Shown one piece after another: positions 1-6,673 of a DNA stretch of 11,297 bases; positions within the stretch are counted from its first letter, which is position 1, and every line of letters begins with the position of its first letter. The DNA comes from Ruminococcaceae bacterium UBA6364 (GTDB taxonomy: Bacteria; Bacillota; Clostridia; Oscillospirales; Acutalibacteraceae): contig DJRI01000075.1 of NCBI GenBank assembly GCA_002440045.1, forward strand, positions 781-12,077. The letters are read 5' to 3'. The translations under genes and the position numbers were made by a program. The notes under the pieces were generated by a model. It made no database searches, was not told where the DNA came from, and saw nothing but the letters and a program-made list of their open reading frames with translations.

Positions 1-442
1 CAAAGTTGAACTCCGGCGGAACAAGCGGAACAAACACCGGCTCAACGCCCGCCATAATCGCCTGCGCCTTGTAGTTTTCAAAATAAGGTGAGAAAAGAAT
101 TATTTTGTCACCCGGATTTGTTAACGCAAAAATTGTGTCTACCATGGCTTCTGTCGAGCCGATTGTAACAACCATTTCGGTTTCGGGATCGATGTCAATC
201 CCCATAAAGCGTTTAAGCTTTTTTGAAAGCGCCTGTCTGAAATTGGGCGCGCCCATTGTTATGGGGTATTGGTGCGGGCCGAGCGCGCTTACTTCGGCAA
301 GCCTGTCGGTAAGCTCCTTCGGCGGGTCAAAATCGGGGAAGCCCTGCGCAAGGTTGATTGCGCCGCAGCCTATTGCTATACGCGTCATTCGGCGAATGAC
401 GGAATCTGTAAAATACTGATTTTTCCTGCTCATTTCCTGCAT
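1..442 (-). CDS. PLP-dependent class I/II aminotransferase, N-terminal part (partial, cut by window start)
   Basis: This is the first 147 codons of a fold-type I pyridoxal-phosphate aminotransferase; the remainder lies beyond position 1. The family usually has about 380-400 residues, so roughly 60% is missing, including the PLP-binding lysine. Visible landmarks are AINLAQGFPDFDPP at residues 28-41, the substrate-side segment typical of aspartate/aromatic aminotransferases, and VTIGSTEAM at 92-100, the loop that binds the cofactor phosphate. ATG at 442 was chosen because an AAAGGAT ribosome site lies 8 bases upstream; it overlaps the stop of the preceding ACT gene. An in-frame ATG at 433 is less well placed. 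As the last visible gene of the T-box operon, it most plausibly interconverts phenylpyruvate (or other aryl pyruvates) and the amino acid using glutamate. That substrate is inferred from context; the sequence alone does not separate aromatic from aspartate or other specificities. Confidence 0.9.
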   Translation of the reverse strand, partial: MQEMSRKNQYFTDSVIRRMTRIAIGCGAINLAQGFPDFDPPKELTDRLAEVSALGPHQYPITMGAPNFRQALSKKLKRFMGIDIDPETEMVVTIGSTEAMVDTIFALTNPGDKIILFSPYFENYKAQAIMAGVEPVFVPLVPPEFNF

Positions 443-456
443 AATATCATATCCTT

Positions 457-876
457 TCACTGTGCTAAGTTGTCGGCGGATTTCAAAAGACCTTTTTCGA
501 CAGCTTTTTCAAACGGAGCGTTGTCCTTGAATTTAAAAATCATATAAGCAAGCGACTCGCGGCTGCCGAAAACGGAATACATATATTCAATATCTGCGCC
601 GTTTTCGCTGAGAATATGCAAAACCTCGTTAAGTCCGCCTGCGCGGTCGGGAACGGCAACCGCTTCGACCGTGTTTTCGGAAACGACAAAGCCCGCCTCG
701 GATAAAATGCGAAAAGCCTTGTCGCCGTCGTCGGCAATAAGCCGCAAAACGCCGTAGTCAACCGTTTCGGCAATGTTAACGGCGCGCATATTTACGCCGT
801 TTTTTGAAAGAATGTCGGTTATCTGCACAAGCTGACCCGTGCGGTTTTCAAGAAAGACCGAAAGCTGTTTTATCAT
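457..876 (-). CDS. Tandem ACT-domain protein, probable amino-acid sensor
   Basis: This 139-residue protein is almost entirely two ACT modules, at about residues 3-67 and 71-134. Each begins with the typical strand-turn-helix start: LSVFLENRTGQL near 5-16 and VAVPDRAGGL near 73-82. The glycines in these turns sit where ACT dimers bind small ligands. No catalytic, DNA-binding or membrane segment is visible, so it is a free-standing regulatory or ligand-binding protein. The ATG at 876 was chosen over an upstream in-frame start at 912 because GGGAGG lies 7 bases before it, and the longer form would overlap the end of paaK. It sits 13 bp after paaK and 14 bp before the aminotransferase. ACT domains commonly sense amino acids, for example phenylalanine in chorismate/prephenate enzymes. 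With a Phe T-box upstream, an aromatic amino acid or aryl-acid ligand is a reasonable inference, but neither ligand nor partner is shown by the sequence. Confidence 0.9.
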   Translation of the reverse strand: MIKQLSVFLENRTGQLVQITDILSKNGVNMRAVNIAETVDYGVLRLIADDGDKAFRILSEAGFVVSENTVEAVAVPDRAGGLNEVLHILSENGADIEYMYSVFGSRESLAYMIFKFKDNAPFEKAVEKGLLKSADNLAQ

Positions 877-889
877 TAAAAATCCTCCC

Positions 890-2182
890 TCAGTTAAGAT
901 TTCGTTTATCAATAACGCGTTTTGCCTTGCCCTCGCTTCTTGTAAGCGTCCTCGGAGAAACGATTCTGACTTTTGCTTTTATGCCGAGCATTGTTTTAAG
1001 AGCCGAAACAAGCTCTTTTTCTTTTTCGGCAATTTTGCCTAAGGAGTCCGAGAAATTCTCCTGAGTCATTTCAACAAGAACCTCAAGCGTGTCGGTGTTG
1101 TTCACGCGGTCGATTATTATCTGATAGTTTGCGGGATAGCCGTTTGAAAGAAGTACTTCTTCAATCTGCGACGGGAAGACGTTTACGCCCCTTATGATGA
1201 GCATATCGTCGCTTCTGCCGCCGGGCTTGTTCATTCTTATATGGGTGCATCCGCATTTGCATTTTTCGGGCTTTAAAGAGCAAATGTCTCTTGTGCGGTA
1301 GCGAATAACGGGGAACGCTTCTTTAGTAAGCGACGTGAAAACAAGCTCGCCCGTGCTGCCCTCGGGAAGCACTTCGCCCGTGTCGGGGTCGATAACTTCA
1401 ACAATAAAATTATCTTCTCTTATGTGCATGCCGCTTTTTTCTTTACACTCGCACGCAACGCCCGGCCCGAGAACCTCTGAAAGGCCGTAGATGTCATAAG
1501 CGTCGATATTAAGGCCTTTTTCAATATCCTTTCGCATATTTTCCGTCCACGGCTCTGCGCCGAAAATTCCCACGCGAAGCTTAAGCTTGTCTTTAACGCC
1601 CATGTTTTCAATTTCTTCGGCAAGATAAAGCGCATAAGACGGCGTGCAGAAAAGCACGGTAACGCCGAAATCAATCATCGTCTGAATTTGAAGCGCCGTG
1701 TTGCCCGTTGACATCGGCACAACCGTCGCGCCGACCTTTTCGGCACCCGCGTGCGCGCCGAAGCCGCCCGTGAAAAGTCCGTAGCCGAACGAAACCTGAA
1801 CAACGTCGTTCTTTCCTACGCCCACCGCGCGAAGCATACGCGCAATGCACTCTGCCCACATATCGAGGTCATTTTTTGTGTAGCCCACAACAATTCTTTT
1901 GCCCGTTGTGCCGGAGGAGGCGTGAACTCTCACAACATTTTCCATCAGCTCTGCAAAAAGCCCGTAGGGGTAATAATCGCGAAGGTCGTTTTTATATGAA
2001 AAGGGGAGCTTTGAAAGGTCCTCAATACCTTTTATATCGTCGGGTTTAAGCCCCATTTCATCCATTCTTTTTCTGAAGCACTCAACGCGCTCATACGAAC
2101 GCTTTACCTGCTTTACAAGGCGTTCGCTCTGAAGCGCTTTAAGCTTATCTCTTTTGAGAGTGTCTATATCATTATACTGCAT
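890..2182 (-). CDS. paaK: Phenylacetate-CoA ligase family enzyme (aryl-acid activating)
   Basis: This 430-residue adenylate-forming enzyme has the full PaaK length and motifs. Members make aryl-CoA from an aryl acid, ATP and CoA, typically phenylacetate to phenylacetyl-CoA, through an acyl-adenylate. SSGTTGK at residues 89-95 is the phosphate-binding loop, IYGLSE at 231-236 the adenine/aryl-pocket motif, and GRSDDMLIIRG at 322-332 the hinge region. SEGKAKRV at 416-423 contains the C-terminal catalytic lysine. The cysteine-rich stretch at 301-312 (C301, C308, C310, C312) resembles the metal-binding knuckle seen in many PaaK proteins. ATG at 2182 follows AGGTGAG, which overlaps the iorB stop, so the two genes are probably translationally coupled. 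PaaK-type ligases next to iorAB are a common arrangement in clostridia and archaea. In this operon it could supply aryl-acetyl-CoA to IorAB for reductive carboxylation, or consume it if the pathway runs backwards. The exact acid (phenyl-, hydroxyphenyl- or indoleacetate) cannot be read from the sequence. Confidence 0.95.
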   Translation of the reverse strand: MQYNDIDTLKRDKLKALQSERLVKQVKRSYERVECFRKRMDEMGLKPDDIKGIEDLSKLPFSYKNDLRDYYPYGLFAELMENVVRVHASSGTTGKRIVVGYTKNDLDMWAECIARMLRAVGVGKNDVVQVSFGYGLFTGGFGAHAGAEKVGATVVPMSTGNTALQIQTMIDFGVTVLFCTPSYALYLAEEIENMGVKDKLKLRVGIFGAEPWTENMRKDIEKGLNIDAYDIYGLSEVLGPGVACECKEKSGMHIREDNFIVEVIDPDTGEVLPEGSTGELVFTSLTKEAFPVIRYRTRDICSLKPEKCKCGCTHIRMNKPGGRSDDMLIIRGVNVFPSQIEEVLLSNGYPANYQIIIDRVNNTDTLEVLVEMTQENFSDSLGKIAEKEKELVSALKTMLGIKAKVRIVSPRTLTRSEGKAKRVIDKRNLN

Positions 2183-2188
2183 GTTTTC

Positions 2189-2764
2189 TCACCTGTCAAA
2201 ATTATAGCCCAGCTCAAACGCCTTTAAATTCATTTCGGCAAATTTTTCGGGAACGGTCTTTAAAAGCGTTTTTACCCAGCTTTCATAAGGAATGTCGGTG
2301 CTTTTTGCAAGAACGCCTATAAGCACAACGTTTACTGTTTTAATGCTTCCCGCTTCTTTTGCAAGCTTTAATGCGTCGAGCGAAGTAACGCTGCACATTT
2401 CTTTTAACTTTTCTATGATGTTTTCGGGGTAATCTGCGGCGCCTGTTATAACGGGCATGGGGTTAATCTTTTGCTCGTTTACGATTATTCTGCCGCCCTT
2501 TTTAAGCCACGGCAGTGCGCGGTATGCTTCAAGCTGTTCAAACGCAAGAATAATATCCGCTTCGCCCTTGTCAATAACGGGCGAATAAACCTTATCGCCG
2601 AATTTTACATATGTAACGACGCTTCCGCCGCGCTGGCTCATTCCGTGAACCTCCGAGACTTTAACGTCAAAGCCCTCGTCAATAACGGCGTTTCCGAGAA
2701 TACGGCTTGCAAGGAGGGTGCCCTGACCGCCGACGCCGACAATCATAATACTTGTTGTTTTCAT
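2189..2764 (-). CDS. iorB: Indolepyruvate:ferredoxin oxidoreductase, beta subunit
   Basis: This 191-residue subunit, the normal IorB length, corresponds to the gamma-type domain of 2-oxoacid:ferredoxin oxidoreductases. It pairs with IorA to interconvert aryl pyruvate plus CoA with aryl-acetyl-CoA, CO2 and reduced ferredoxin in the cytoplasm. The family signature is the glycine-rich GVGGQGT at residues 10-16, followed by EVHGMSQRGG at 38-47, which is characteristic of this subunit. The ATG at 2764 was chosen rather than an upstream in-frame start at 2809. It has AAGGAG 10 bases upstream and gives the standard MKTTSIMIVGVGGQG beginning, while the longer form would overlap the iron-sulfur domain of iorA. 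It begins 7 bp after the iorA stop, and its own stop overlaps the paaK ribosome site. Identity is very secure. Preference among phenyl-, hydroxyphenyl- and indolepyruvate is not readable; the family name reflects the first characterised archaeal enzyme. Confidence 0.96.
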   Translation of the reverse strand: MKTTSIMIVGVGGQGTLLASRILGNAVIDEGFDVKVSEVHGMSQRGGSVVTYVKFGDKVYSPVIDKGEADIILAFEQLEAYRALPWLKKGGRIIVNEQKINPMPVITGAADYPENIIEKLKEMCSVTSLDALKLAKEAGSIKTVNVVLIGVLAKSTDIPYESWVKTLLKTVPEKFAEMNLKAFELGYNFDR

Positions 2765-2771
2765 AACAGTC

Positions 2772-4526
2772 TCACTCCTTTTTTTCAATCGCCTTAAACG
2801 GGCAAACACCTGTGCAAAGCGAGCAGCCGTTGCACTGTGTTCTGTCTATTTTAACTGCGCCCGTTTCTTTTTCTACGCTGATGGCGGGGCAGCCGAGCTT
2901 CATACAAAGCTTGCATTTTTTGCATTTTTCCGAATTGATTTCGCAGTGACCTGTGTATTTTACGGTTTTTAAGAGAGCGCACGGGCGCTGTGCGATTATA
3001 ACGGAAACCTCGTTTGCCGCTGTTTCTTCTTTAACCGTTTTTTCAAAAGCCTTAACGTCGAACGGGTCAACAACCGTAACGCGGCGAACGCCGATAGCTT
3101 CGCAAAGCTTTACAAGGTCTGTGCCGACCGTCTTTTCTTTGCGGATTGTATAGCCTGTCGTGGGGTTGTCCTGGTGGCCGGTCATACCGGTGATTGAGTT
3201 GTCAAGAATTATTACGGTGTTTGCGCCCTTGTTATAAACAATATCGGTAAGCGCGGTGATGCCCGAGTGCATAAACGTCGAGTCGCCGATAACCGAAACA
3301 AGGCGCTTGTTAAATTCGCTGCCGCGAACCTTCGCCATACCGTGGGCGGCGCTGACTGACGCACCCATACAAATTGTTGTGTCTACAGAGTCAAGCGGGG
3401 CTACCGCGCCGAGCGTATAACAGCCGATGTCGCCCGAAACCGTAAGACCGAGCTTTTTAAGCACGAAAAACGTTGCTCTGTGGGGGCAGCCGGGGCAAAG
3501 CACGGGCGGACGGTTCGGAACAGCCTCTTTGGGCGCGGCGCTTTCGGGGGCAGCTTCGCCTTTTATTACTTTTCTTATCATATTGGGTGAATATTCGCCC
3601 AAAGGCGTAAAGCATTCTTTTCCGCAAACGTCAAGACCCGCTTCGCGGCAAATGCCCTCTATAAAGCCGTCAAGCTCTTCAACAACATAAACCTTTTTGC
3701 ATTTTTTTGCAAAATCTTTAAGCAGCTTTGCGCTTATCGGGAAAACAAGACCGAGCTTTAAGTAATTAACGCTGTCGCCCAACGCTTCTTTTGCATATTG
3801 ATAAGAAATTCCCGCGGTGATAACGCCAACTTCGCTGCCGTTCATTTCGACTGTGTTAAGCGGCGTTTTTTCGGAGTACTCTGTAAGCGCTTTTGTGCGC
3901 TCCTCCACAACGACGTGGCGCTTTATCGCCATTGCGGGCATCATAACGTTTTTCGGAACGTCTTTTTTGTAGTCTTTAAGCGGAGCTTCTTCACGGCCGC
4001 AAAGCTCCACAAGGCTTTGAGAGTGCGACACGCGCGTTGAAAGCCTTATAAAAACAGGTGTATCAAACTGCTCGCTTAAAGAAAACGCAAGCTTTGTGTA
4101 TTCTTTGCATTCCGATGAGTCCGACGGCTCAAGCATGGGTATTTTTGAAGCGCGCGCATAGTGGCGCGAGTCCTGCTCGTTTTGCGAGGAGTGCATTCCG
4201 GGGTCGTCGGCAACGCAAAATACCGCGCCGCCGTTAACGCCTATGTAGCTGTCGGTAAAAACGGGGTCAGCCATAACGTTAAGACCGACGTGCTTGCAGC
4301 AGGTCATTGCCCTTGCGCCCGCAATCGCCGCGCCCACAACGGCTTCTGCCGCAACCTTTTCGTTGGGCGCCCACTCAACATAAACCTCGTTTTCGGGATA
4401 TTTCGCCATACATTCGGTTATTTCGGTGCTCGGCGTTCCCGGGTATGAGGAAACGAATTTTACGCCCGCCTCATATGCGCCGCGTGCAACGGCGTCGTTG
4501 CCGAGCAAAAGTTTTTTTGTACTCAT
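2772..4526 (-). CDS. iorA: Indolepyruvate:ferredoxin oxidoreductase, alpha subunit
   Basis: This 584-residue catalytic subunit binds thiamine diphosphate and two [4Fe-4S] clusters. Domains in order are: a pyrimidine-binding oxidoreductase domain with SSYPGTPSTEI at residues 26-36; a central domain to about 330; LCPGCPHRATFF at 343-354; the TPP-binding domain, with IGDS at 413-416 followed by LDNSITGMTG at 441-450; and a C-terminal ferredoxin domain. The ferredoxin cysteines are 535, 538, 541, 546 and 565, 568, 571, 575, each set ending in CP. The ATG at 4526 was chosen because AAAGAGGT lies 7 bases upstream. An in-frame ATG at 4559 lacks such a site and overlaps the upstream gene's stop. All motifs appear intact, so the enzyme should be active and ferredoxin-linked. 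Because the reaction is reversible with low-potential ferredoxin, it can act as an aryl-acetyl-CoA carboxylase, which fits the Phe-starvation leader of this operon. Confidence 0.97.
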   Translation of the reverse strand: MSTKKLLLGNDAVARGAYEAGVKFVSSYPGTPSTEITECMAKYPENEVYVEWAPNEKVAAEAVVGAAIAGARAMTCCKHVGLNVMADPVFTDSYIGVNGGAVFCVADDPGMHSSQNEQDSRHYARASKIPMLEPSDSSECKEYTKLAFSLSEQFDTPVFIRLSTRVSHSQSLVELCGREEAPLKDYKKDVPKNVMMPAMAIKRHVVVEERTKALTEYSEKTPLNTVEMNGSEVGVITAGISYQYAKEALGDSVNYLKLGLVFPISAKLLKDFAKKCKKVYVVEELDGFIEGICREAGLDVCGKECFTPLGEYSPNMIRKVIKGEAAPESAAPKEAVPNRPPVLCPGCPHRATFFVLKKLGLTVSGDIGCYTLGAVAPLDSVDTTICMGASVSAAHGMAKVRGSEFNKRLVSVIGDSTFMHSGITALTDIVYNKGANTVIILDNSITGMTGHQDNPTTGYTIRKEKTVGTDLVKLCEAIGVRRVTVVDPFDVKAFEKTVKEETAANEVSVIIAQRPCALLKTVKYTGHCEINSEKCKKCKLCMKLGCPAISVEKETGAVKIDRTQCNGCSLCTGVCPFKAIEKKE

Positions 4527-4548
4527 ATTTTTTACCTCTTTAAGAAAA

Positions 4549-6183
4549 TTACATTTCAATCTGCTGTGCGACTACGCTTTCGCCGCAGTATTTTTCGCGA
4601 AGCTTCGGCTTTTCGATTTTGCCGGTGGGGTTGCGCGGAATTTTGTCAAAAATTATTTTTTTCGGCCGCTTGTACCGCGGAAGAGCCGCGCAAAAGCTTT
4701 CTATTTCGCTCTGCGAGCAGCTTTCGCCGTCTTTAAGCTCTATAATTGCCGCGGGAATTTCACCGAGACGGCGGTCGGGAAGCCCTATTACGGCAACGTC
4801 TTTAATTTTTTCGTACTGTCTTAAAAAGTCCTCAATCTGAACGGGATAAAGGTTTTCGCCGCCCATAATAATAACGTCTTTTTTGCGGTCGACAAGGAAA
4901 ATAAATCCGTCGTCATCCTCAACCGCCATATCTCCCGTGAAAAGCCAGCCGTCGGAAAGCACTTTTTCGGTAGCTTCGGGGTTTTTGTAATATTCAATCA
5001 TAACGCCGGGGCCTTTTACCGCAAGCTCGCCTACGCAGCCGCGCTTAACGTCGCGGCGGTTTTCATCGACAATGCGCGTCTCCCAAAGATAGCCCGCTTT
5101 GCCTATTGCGCCGACCTTTTCAGTGTTGCCCACGCCAAGGTGAACGCACCCCGGCCCCAGCGACTCGCTCAAGCCGTAGTTTGTGTCGTATTCGTGATGG
5201 GGAAAGACCTTTAACCAACGCTTTATAAGGCTCGGCGGCACAGGCTGTGCGCCGATGTGCATAAGCCGCCATTGGTCAAGAAGAAAGTGGTCAAGCTTTA
5301 TTTTGCCCGAATCAATATCGTCTAAAATATCCTGCACCCACGGCACAAGAAGCCAGACTATGGTGCATTTTTCTTCGGTTACGGCTCTTAAAATCCACTC
5401 GGGCTTTGTACCTCTTAAAAGAACGGCCTTGCCGCCCGTTAAAAGACTGCCGAACCAGTGCATTTTTGCGCCCGTGTGATAAAGCGGCGGAATGCACAAA
5501 AACACGTCGTCGTGCGTTTGCGAATGATGGTGCTGTTCTGTAAGGCACGACGCAACAAGTGCCGAATGCTTGTGTAAAATGGCTTTGGGAAAGCCCGTTG
5601 TGCCCGAAGAAAAGTAAATTGCCGCTTCGTCGTCGGGCGAAAGCTCCACAGGCGGAAGGCTTGAAGAACAAAAGCCTGCAAGCTTAAAGCAATTTTCGGC
5701 ATAGGGCGGCTCGTTTCTTCCGACAAAAAACATTGCGCGAAGCGACACGTCGCCCTGAACGGCGTCAATACGCTCAACAAATTCGGGCCCGAAAAACAAA
5801 ACCTCAACGTCGGCAAGCGAAAGGCAATATTTGATTTCGTCGGAAGAATAACGGTAGTTCATCGGAACGACAATTGCGCCCGCCTTTAAAATTCCGAAAT
5901 ATATCGGCAAAAATTCAAGGCAGTTCATCATAAGCACCGCTATTTTTGTGCCGCGCTTTATACCTCTGCTTAAAAGAAGATTTGCAATGCGGTTTGCCCT
6001 GCGGTCAAAATCCTTCCAGCTCATTTCGCGGCGATAGGGCGCGTCGGGGCGCGCGCCGAGAACAAGGCTCATTTCGCGCCATGTCACGGCTTTGTCGCGC
6101 TCTTCGGACGGGTTGATTTCAACAAGCGCGGTTTCGTCGCCGTAAAGACGCGCGTTTTTTTCAAGAAAATCGGTAATAACCAA
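4549..6183 (-). CDS. AMP-forming acyl-CoA synthetase (class I adenylate-forming, FadD-like)
   Basis: This 544-residue acid:CoA ligase is the first gene after the T-box. Motifs are YFSSGTTGFPKA around residues 190-201 (phosphate loop; serines at 192-193), TNYGLSESLGPG in the middle, and DGWLFTGDM plus LVDRKKDVIIMGGENLYP (hinge and core of the C-terminal domain). PRNPTGKIEKPKL near the C-terminus carries the catalytic lysine. It belongs to a different subfamily from the PaaK encoded downstream. A segment of about 30 residues (24-54, rich in charged residues and containing TWREMSL) lies before the usual N-terminal helix and is longer than in standard FadD proteins. The start is TTG at 6183, with GGAGG 7 bases upstream; a second in-frame TTG at 6201 lies upstream of that site and is unlikely. 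The substrate is unknown: an aryl acetate fits the operon, but a branched or straight-chain acid cannot be excluded. iorA follows after 22 bp. Confidence 0.93.
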   Translation of the reverse strand: MVITDFLEKNARLYGDETALVEINPSEERDKAVTWREMSLVLGARPDAPYRREMSWKDFDRRANRIANLLLSRGIKRGTKIAVLMMNCLEFLPIYFGILKAGAIVVPMNYRYSSDEIKYCLSLADVEVLFFGPEFVERIDAVQGDVSLRAMFFVGRNEPPYAENCFKLAGFCSSSLPPVELSPDDEAAIYFSSGTTGFPKAILHKHSALVASCLTEQHHHSQTHDDVFLCIPPLYHTGAKMHWFGSLLTGGKAVLLRGTKPEWILRAVTEEKCTIVWLLVPWVQDILDDIDSGKIKLDHFLLDQWRLMHIGAQPVPPSLIKRWLKVFPHHEYDTNYGLSESLGPGCVHLGVGNTEKVGAIGKAGYLWETRIVDENRRDVKRGCVGELAVKGPGVMIEYYKNPEATEKVLSDGWLFTGDMAVEDDDGFIFLVDRKKDVIIMGGENLYPVQIEDFLRQYEKIKDVAVIGLPDRRLGEIPAAIIELKDGESCSQSEIESFCAALPRYKRPKKIIFDKIPRNPTGKIEKPKLREKYCGESVVAQQIEM

Positions 6184-6208
6184 AACAATTCCTCCGAACA
6201 AATAATAT

Positions 6209-6248
6209 CAAAACAAAAGCCCTCTTCGCAAAATAATGCGAAGAGGGC
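6209..6248 (-). terminator. T-box intrinsic terminator
   Basis: A perfect 12-bp stem, GCCCTCTTCGCA with TGCGAAGAGGGC (6248-6237 and 6230-6219), encloses the six-base loop TTATTT. It is followed by the T-rich run TTTTGTTTTG (6218-6209). Its 5' arm overlaps the antiterminator. The acyl-CoA synthetase ribosome site GGAGG (6195-6191) lies just downstream and stays outside the structure, so control is at transcription rather than translation. Confidence 0.95.
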
Positions 6249-6270
6249 GAAAAATCGCGGTACCACCTCT
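6242..6270 (-). promoter_or_regulatory. T-box antiterminator helix
   Basis: The fold matches the canonical antiterminator. AGAGG (6270-6266) pairs with CCTCT (6246-6242). The seven-base bulge TGGTACC (6265-6259) accepts the tRNA acceptor end. GCGA (6258-6255) then pairs with TCGC (6250-6247) over a TTTT loop. The 3' strand of this helix is also the 5' arm of the terminator, so the two structures exclude each other. Confidence 0.92.
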
Positions 6271-6484
6271 GTTTGCCGCCTCGGCGGCCTCACAAGACAC
6301 AAAAAATATCTTTTTGCTGTAACGGGCAACCCCGTCTGCCCTTACTGAAGATTTCGGGACAGCTGCTCTAAAATGAATTCGGATAAAACTTCGCCGATTG
6401 CCTTGCACCGACCGGCAATTCTCTTGCGGCTATTTAATATCTTACTTGTTTTTGTCACTGCATTTATAGGTGTTCTTTTCATTC

Positions 6485-6513
6485 ATAATAGCACCCAAAA
6501 AGAAAAAAGTCAA
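6485..6513 (-). promoter_or_regulatory. Sigma70-type promoter of the T-box operon
   Basis: Reading the minus strand, TTGACT (6513-6508) and TATTAT (6490-6485) are separated by 17 bp, one mismatch each from the consensus boxes. This places the transcript start near 6478, just before stem I of the T-box, as expected. The strong boxes suggest constitutive initiation with control left to the riboswitch. Confidence 0.85.
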
Positions 6514-6545
6514 CCGCTTTCGACAGTTAATACCGAAAAAGAATG

Positions 6546-6575
6546 TTGACTTTTCGTAATAAATATTAGTAAAAT
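6546..6575 (+). promoter_or_regulatory. Putative sigma70-type promoter of the VanY-family gene
   Basis: TTGACT at 6546-6551 and TAAAAT at 6570-6575 are separated by 18 bp, giving a leader of roughly 90 bases before the gene at 6674. The promoter is divergent from the T-box operon promoter. The two -35 regions form a perfect 10-bp inverted repeat (AAAAGTCAAC at 6505-6514, GTTGACTTTT at 6545-6554). The -10 box is weaker than that of the neighbouring promoter. Confidence 0.6.
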
Positions 6576-6673
6576 TGTAGCTTTTTTGAAATTACGTTTT
6601 AGTTTCTTCGTGTTAGCATTGTTTTCGGGCGAAAAAGGGGTCGCTTTTTAGAATGAAAGAACGGAGAATCGGT

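Larger units (their letters stand above)
6209..6478 (-). promoter_or_regulatory. T-box riboswitch leader, phenylalanine (UUC) specifier
   Basis: This 5' leader explains most of the 490-base gap between 6183 and 6674. It is an RNA that binds uncharged tRNA and then lets transcription pass a terminator. Stem I is visible: AGTA at 6446-6443 faces GAA at 6380-6378, forming the loop-E motif. The codon following GAA is TTC (6377-6375) and then A, the standard position of the specifier. GATA/TATC closes the specifier loop above, and ATTGCC pairs with GGCAAT across the apical GGTCGGTGCAA loop. A GC-rich hairpin at 6275-6288 precedes the 3' domain. The T-box core AGAGGTGGTACCGCG lies at 6270-6256. TTC reads tRNA-Phe, and TGGT (6265-6262) complements the ACCA end expected of tRNA-Phe, whose discriminator base is A. 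The transcript start near 6478 is inferred from the promoter. The riboswitch should raise expression of the whole operon when phenylalanyl-tRNA is scarce. Confidence 0.95.

Noticed and set aside
2765..2809. Longer IorB start giving an N-terminal extension
   Set aside because: The extension overlaps the iorA ferredoxin domain, has no ribosome site, and the downstream ATG gives the standard family N-terminus.
4426..4824. Open frame of 132 codons on the plus strand
   Set aside because: It lies opposite the iorA/acyl-CoA synthetase junction and recodes conserved sequence in another frame; the translation is low complexity (Phe/Ala-rich) with no recognisable motif.
5312..5816. Two overlapping minus-strand frames of 119 and 125 codons inside the acyl-CoA synthetase
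   Set aside because: They share the strand with an intact, motif-complete gene and read it out of frame; no ribosome site or domain supports them.
1..6183. Purely catabolic aromatic amino acid fermentation operon
   Set aside because: This was the first reading from iorAB and paaK, but a Phe-starvation-activated T-box would then switch on Phe breakdown when Phe is scarce; kept only as an alternative.
6084..6408. Minus-strand frames running through the T-box leader
   Set aside because: The region is explained by stem I, antiterminator and terminator structures; frames across it have arginine-rich translations typical of non-coding sequence.
6632..6652. Possible terminator-like hairpin (GCGA...TCGC then T run) in the VanY leader
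   Set aside because: The stem is only 4 bp with a loose loop, no alternative pairing partner was found, and it would block the gene's own promoter.
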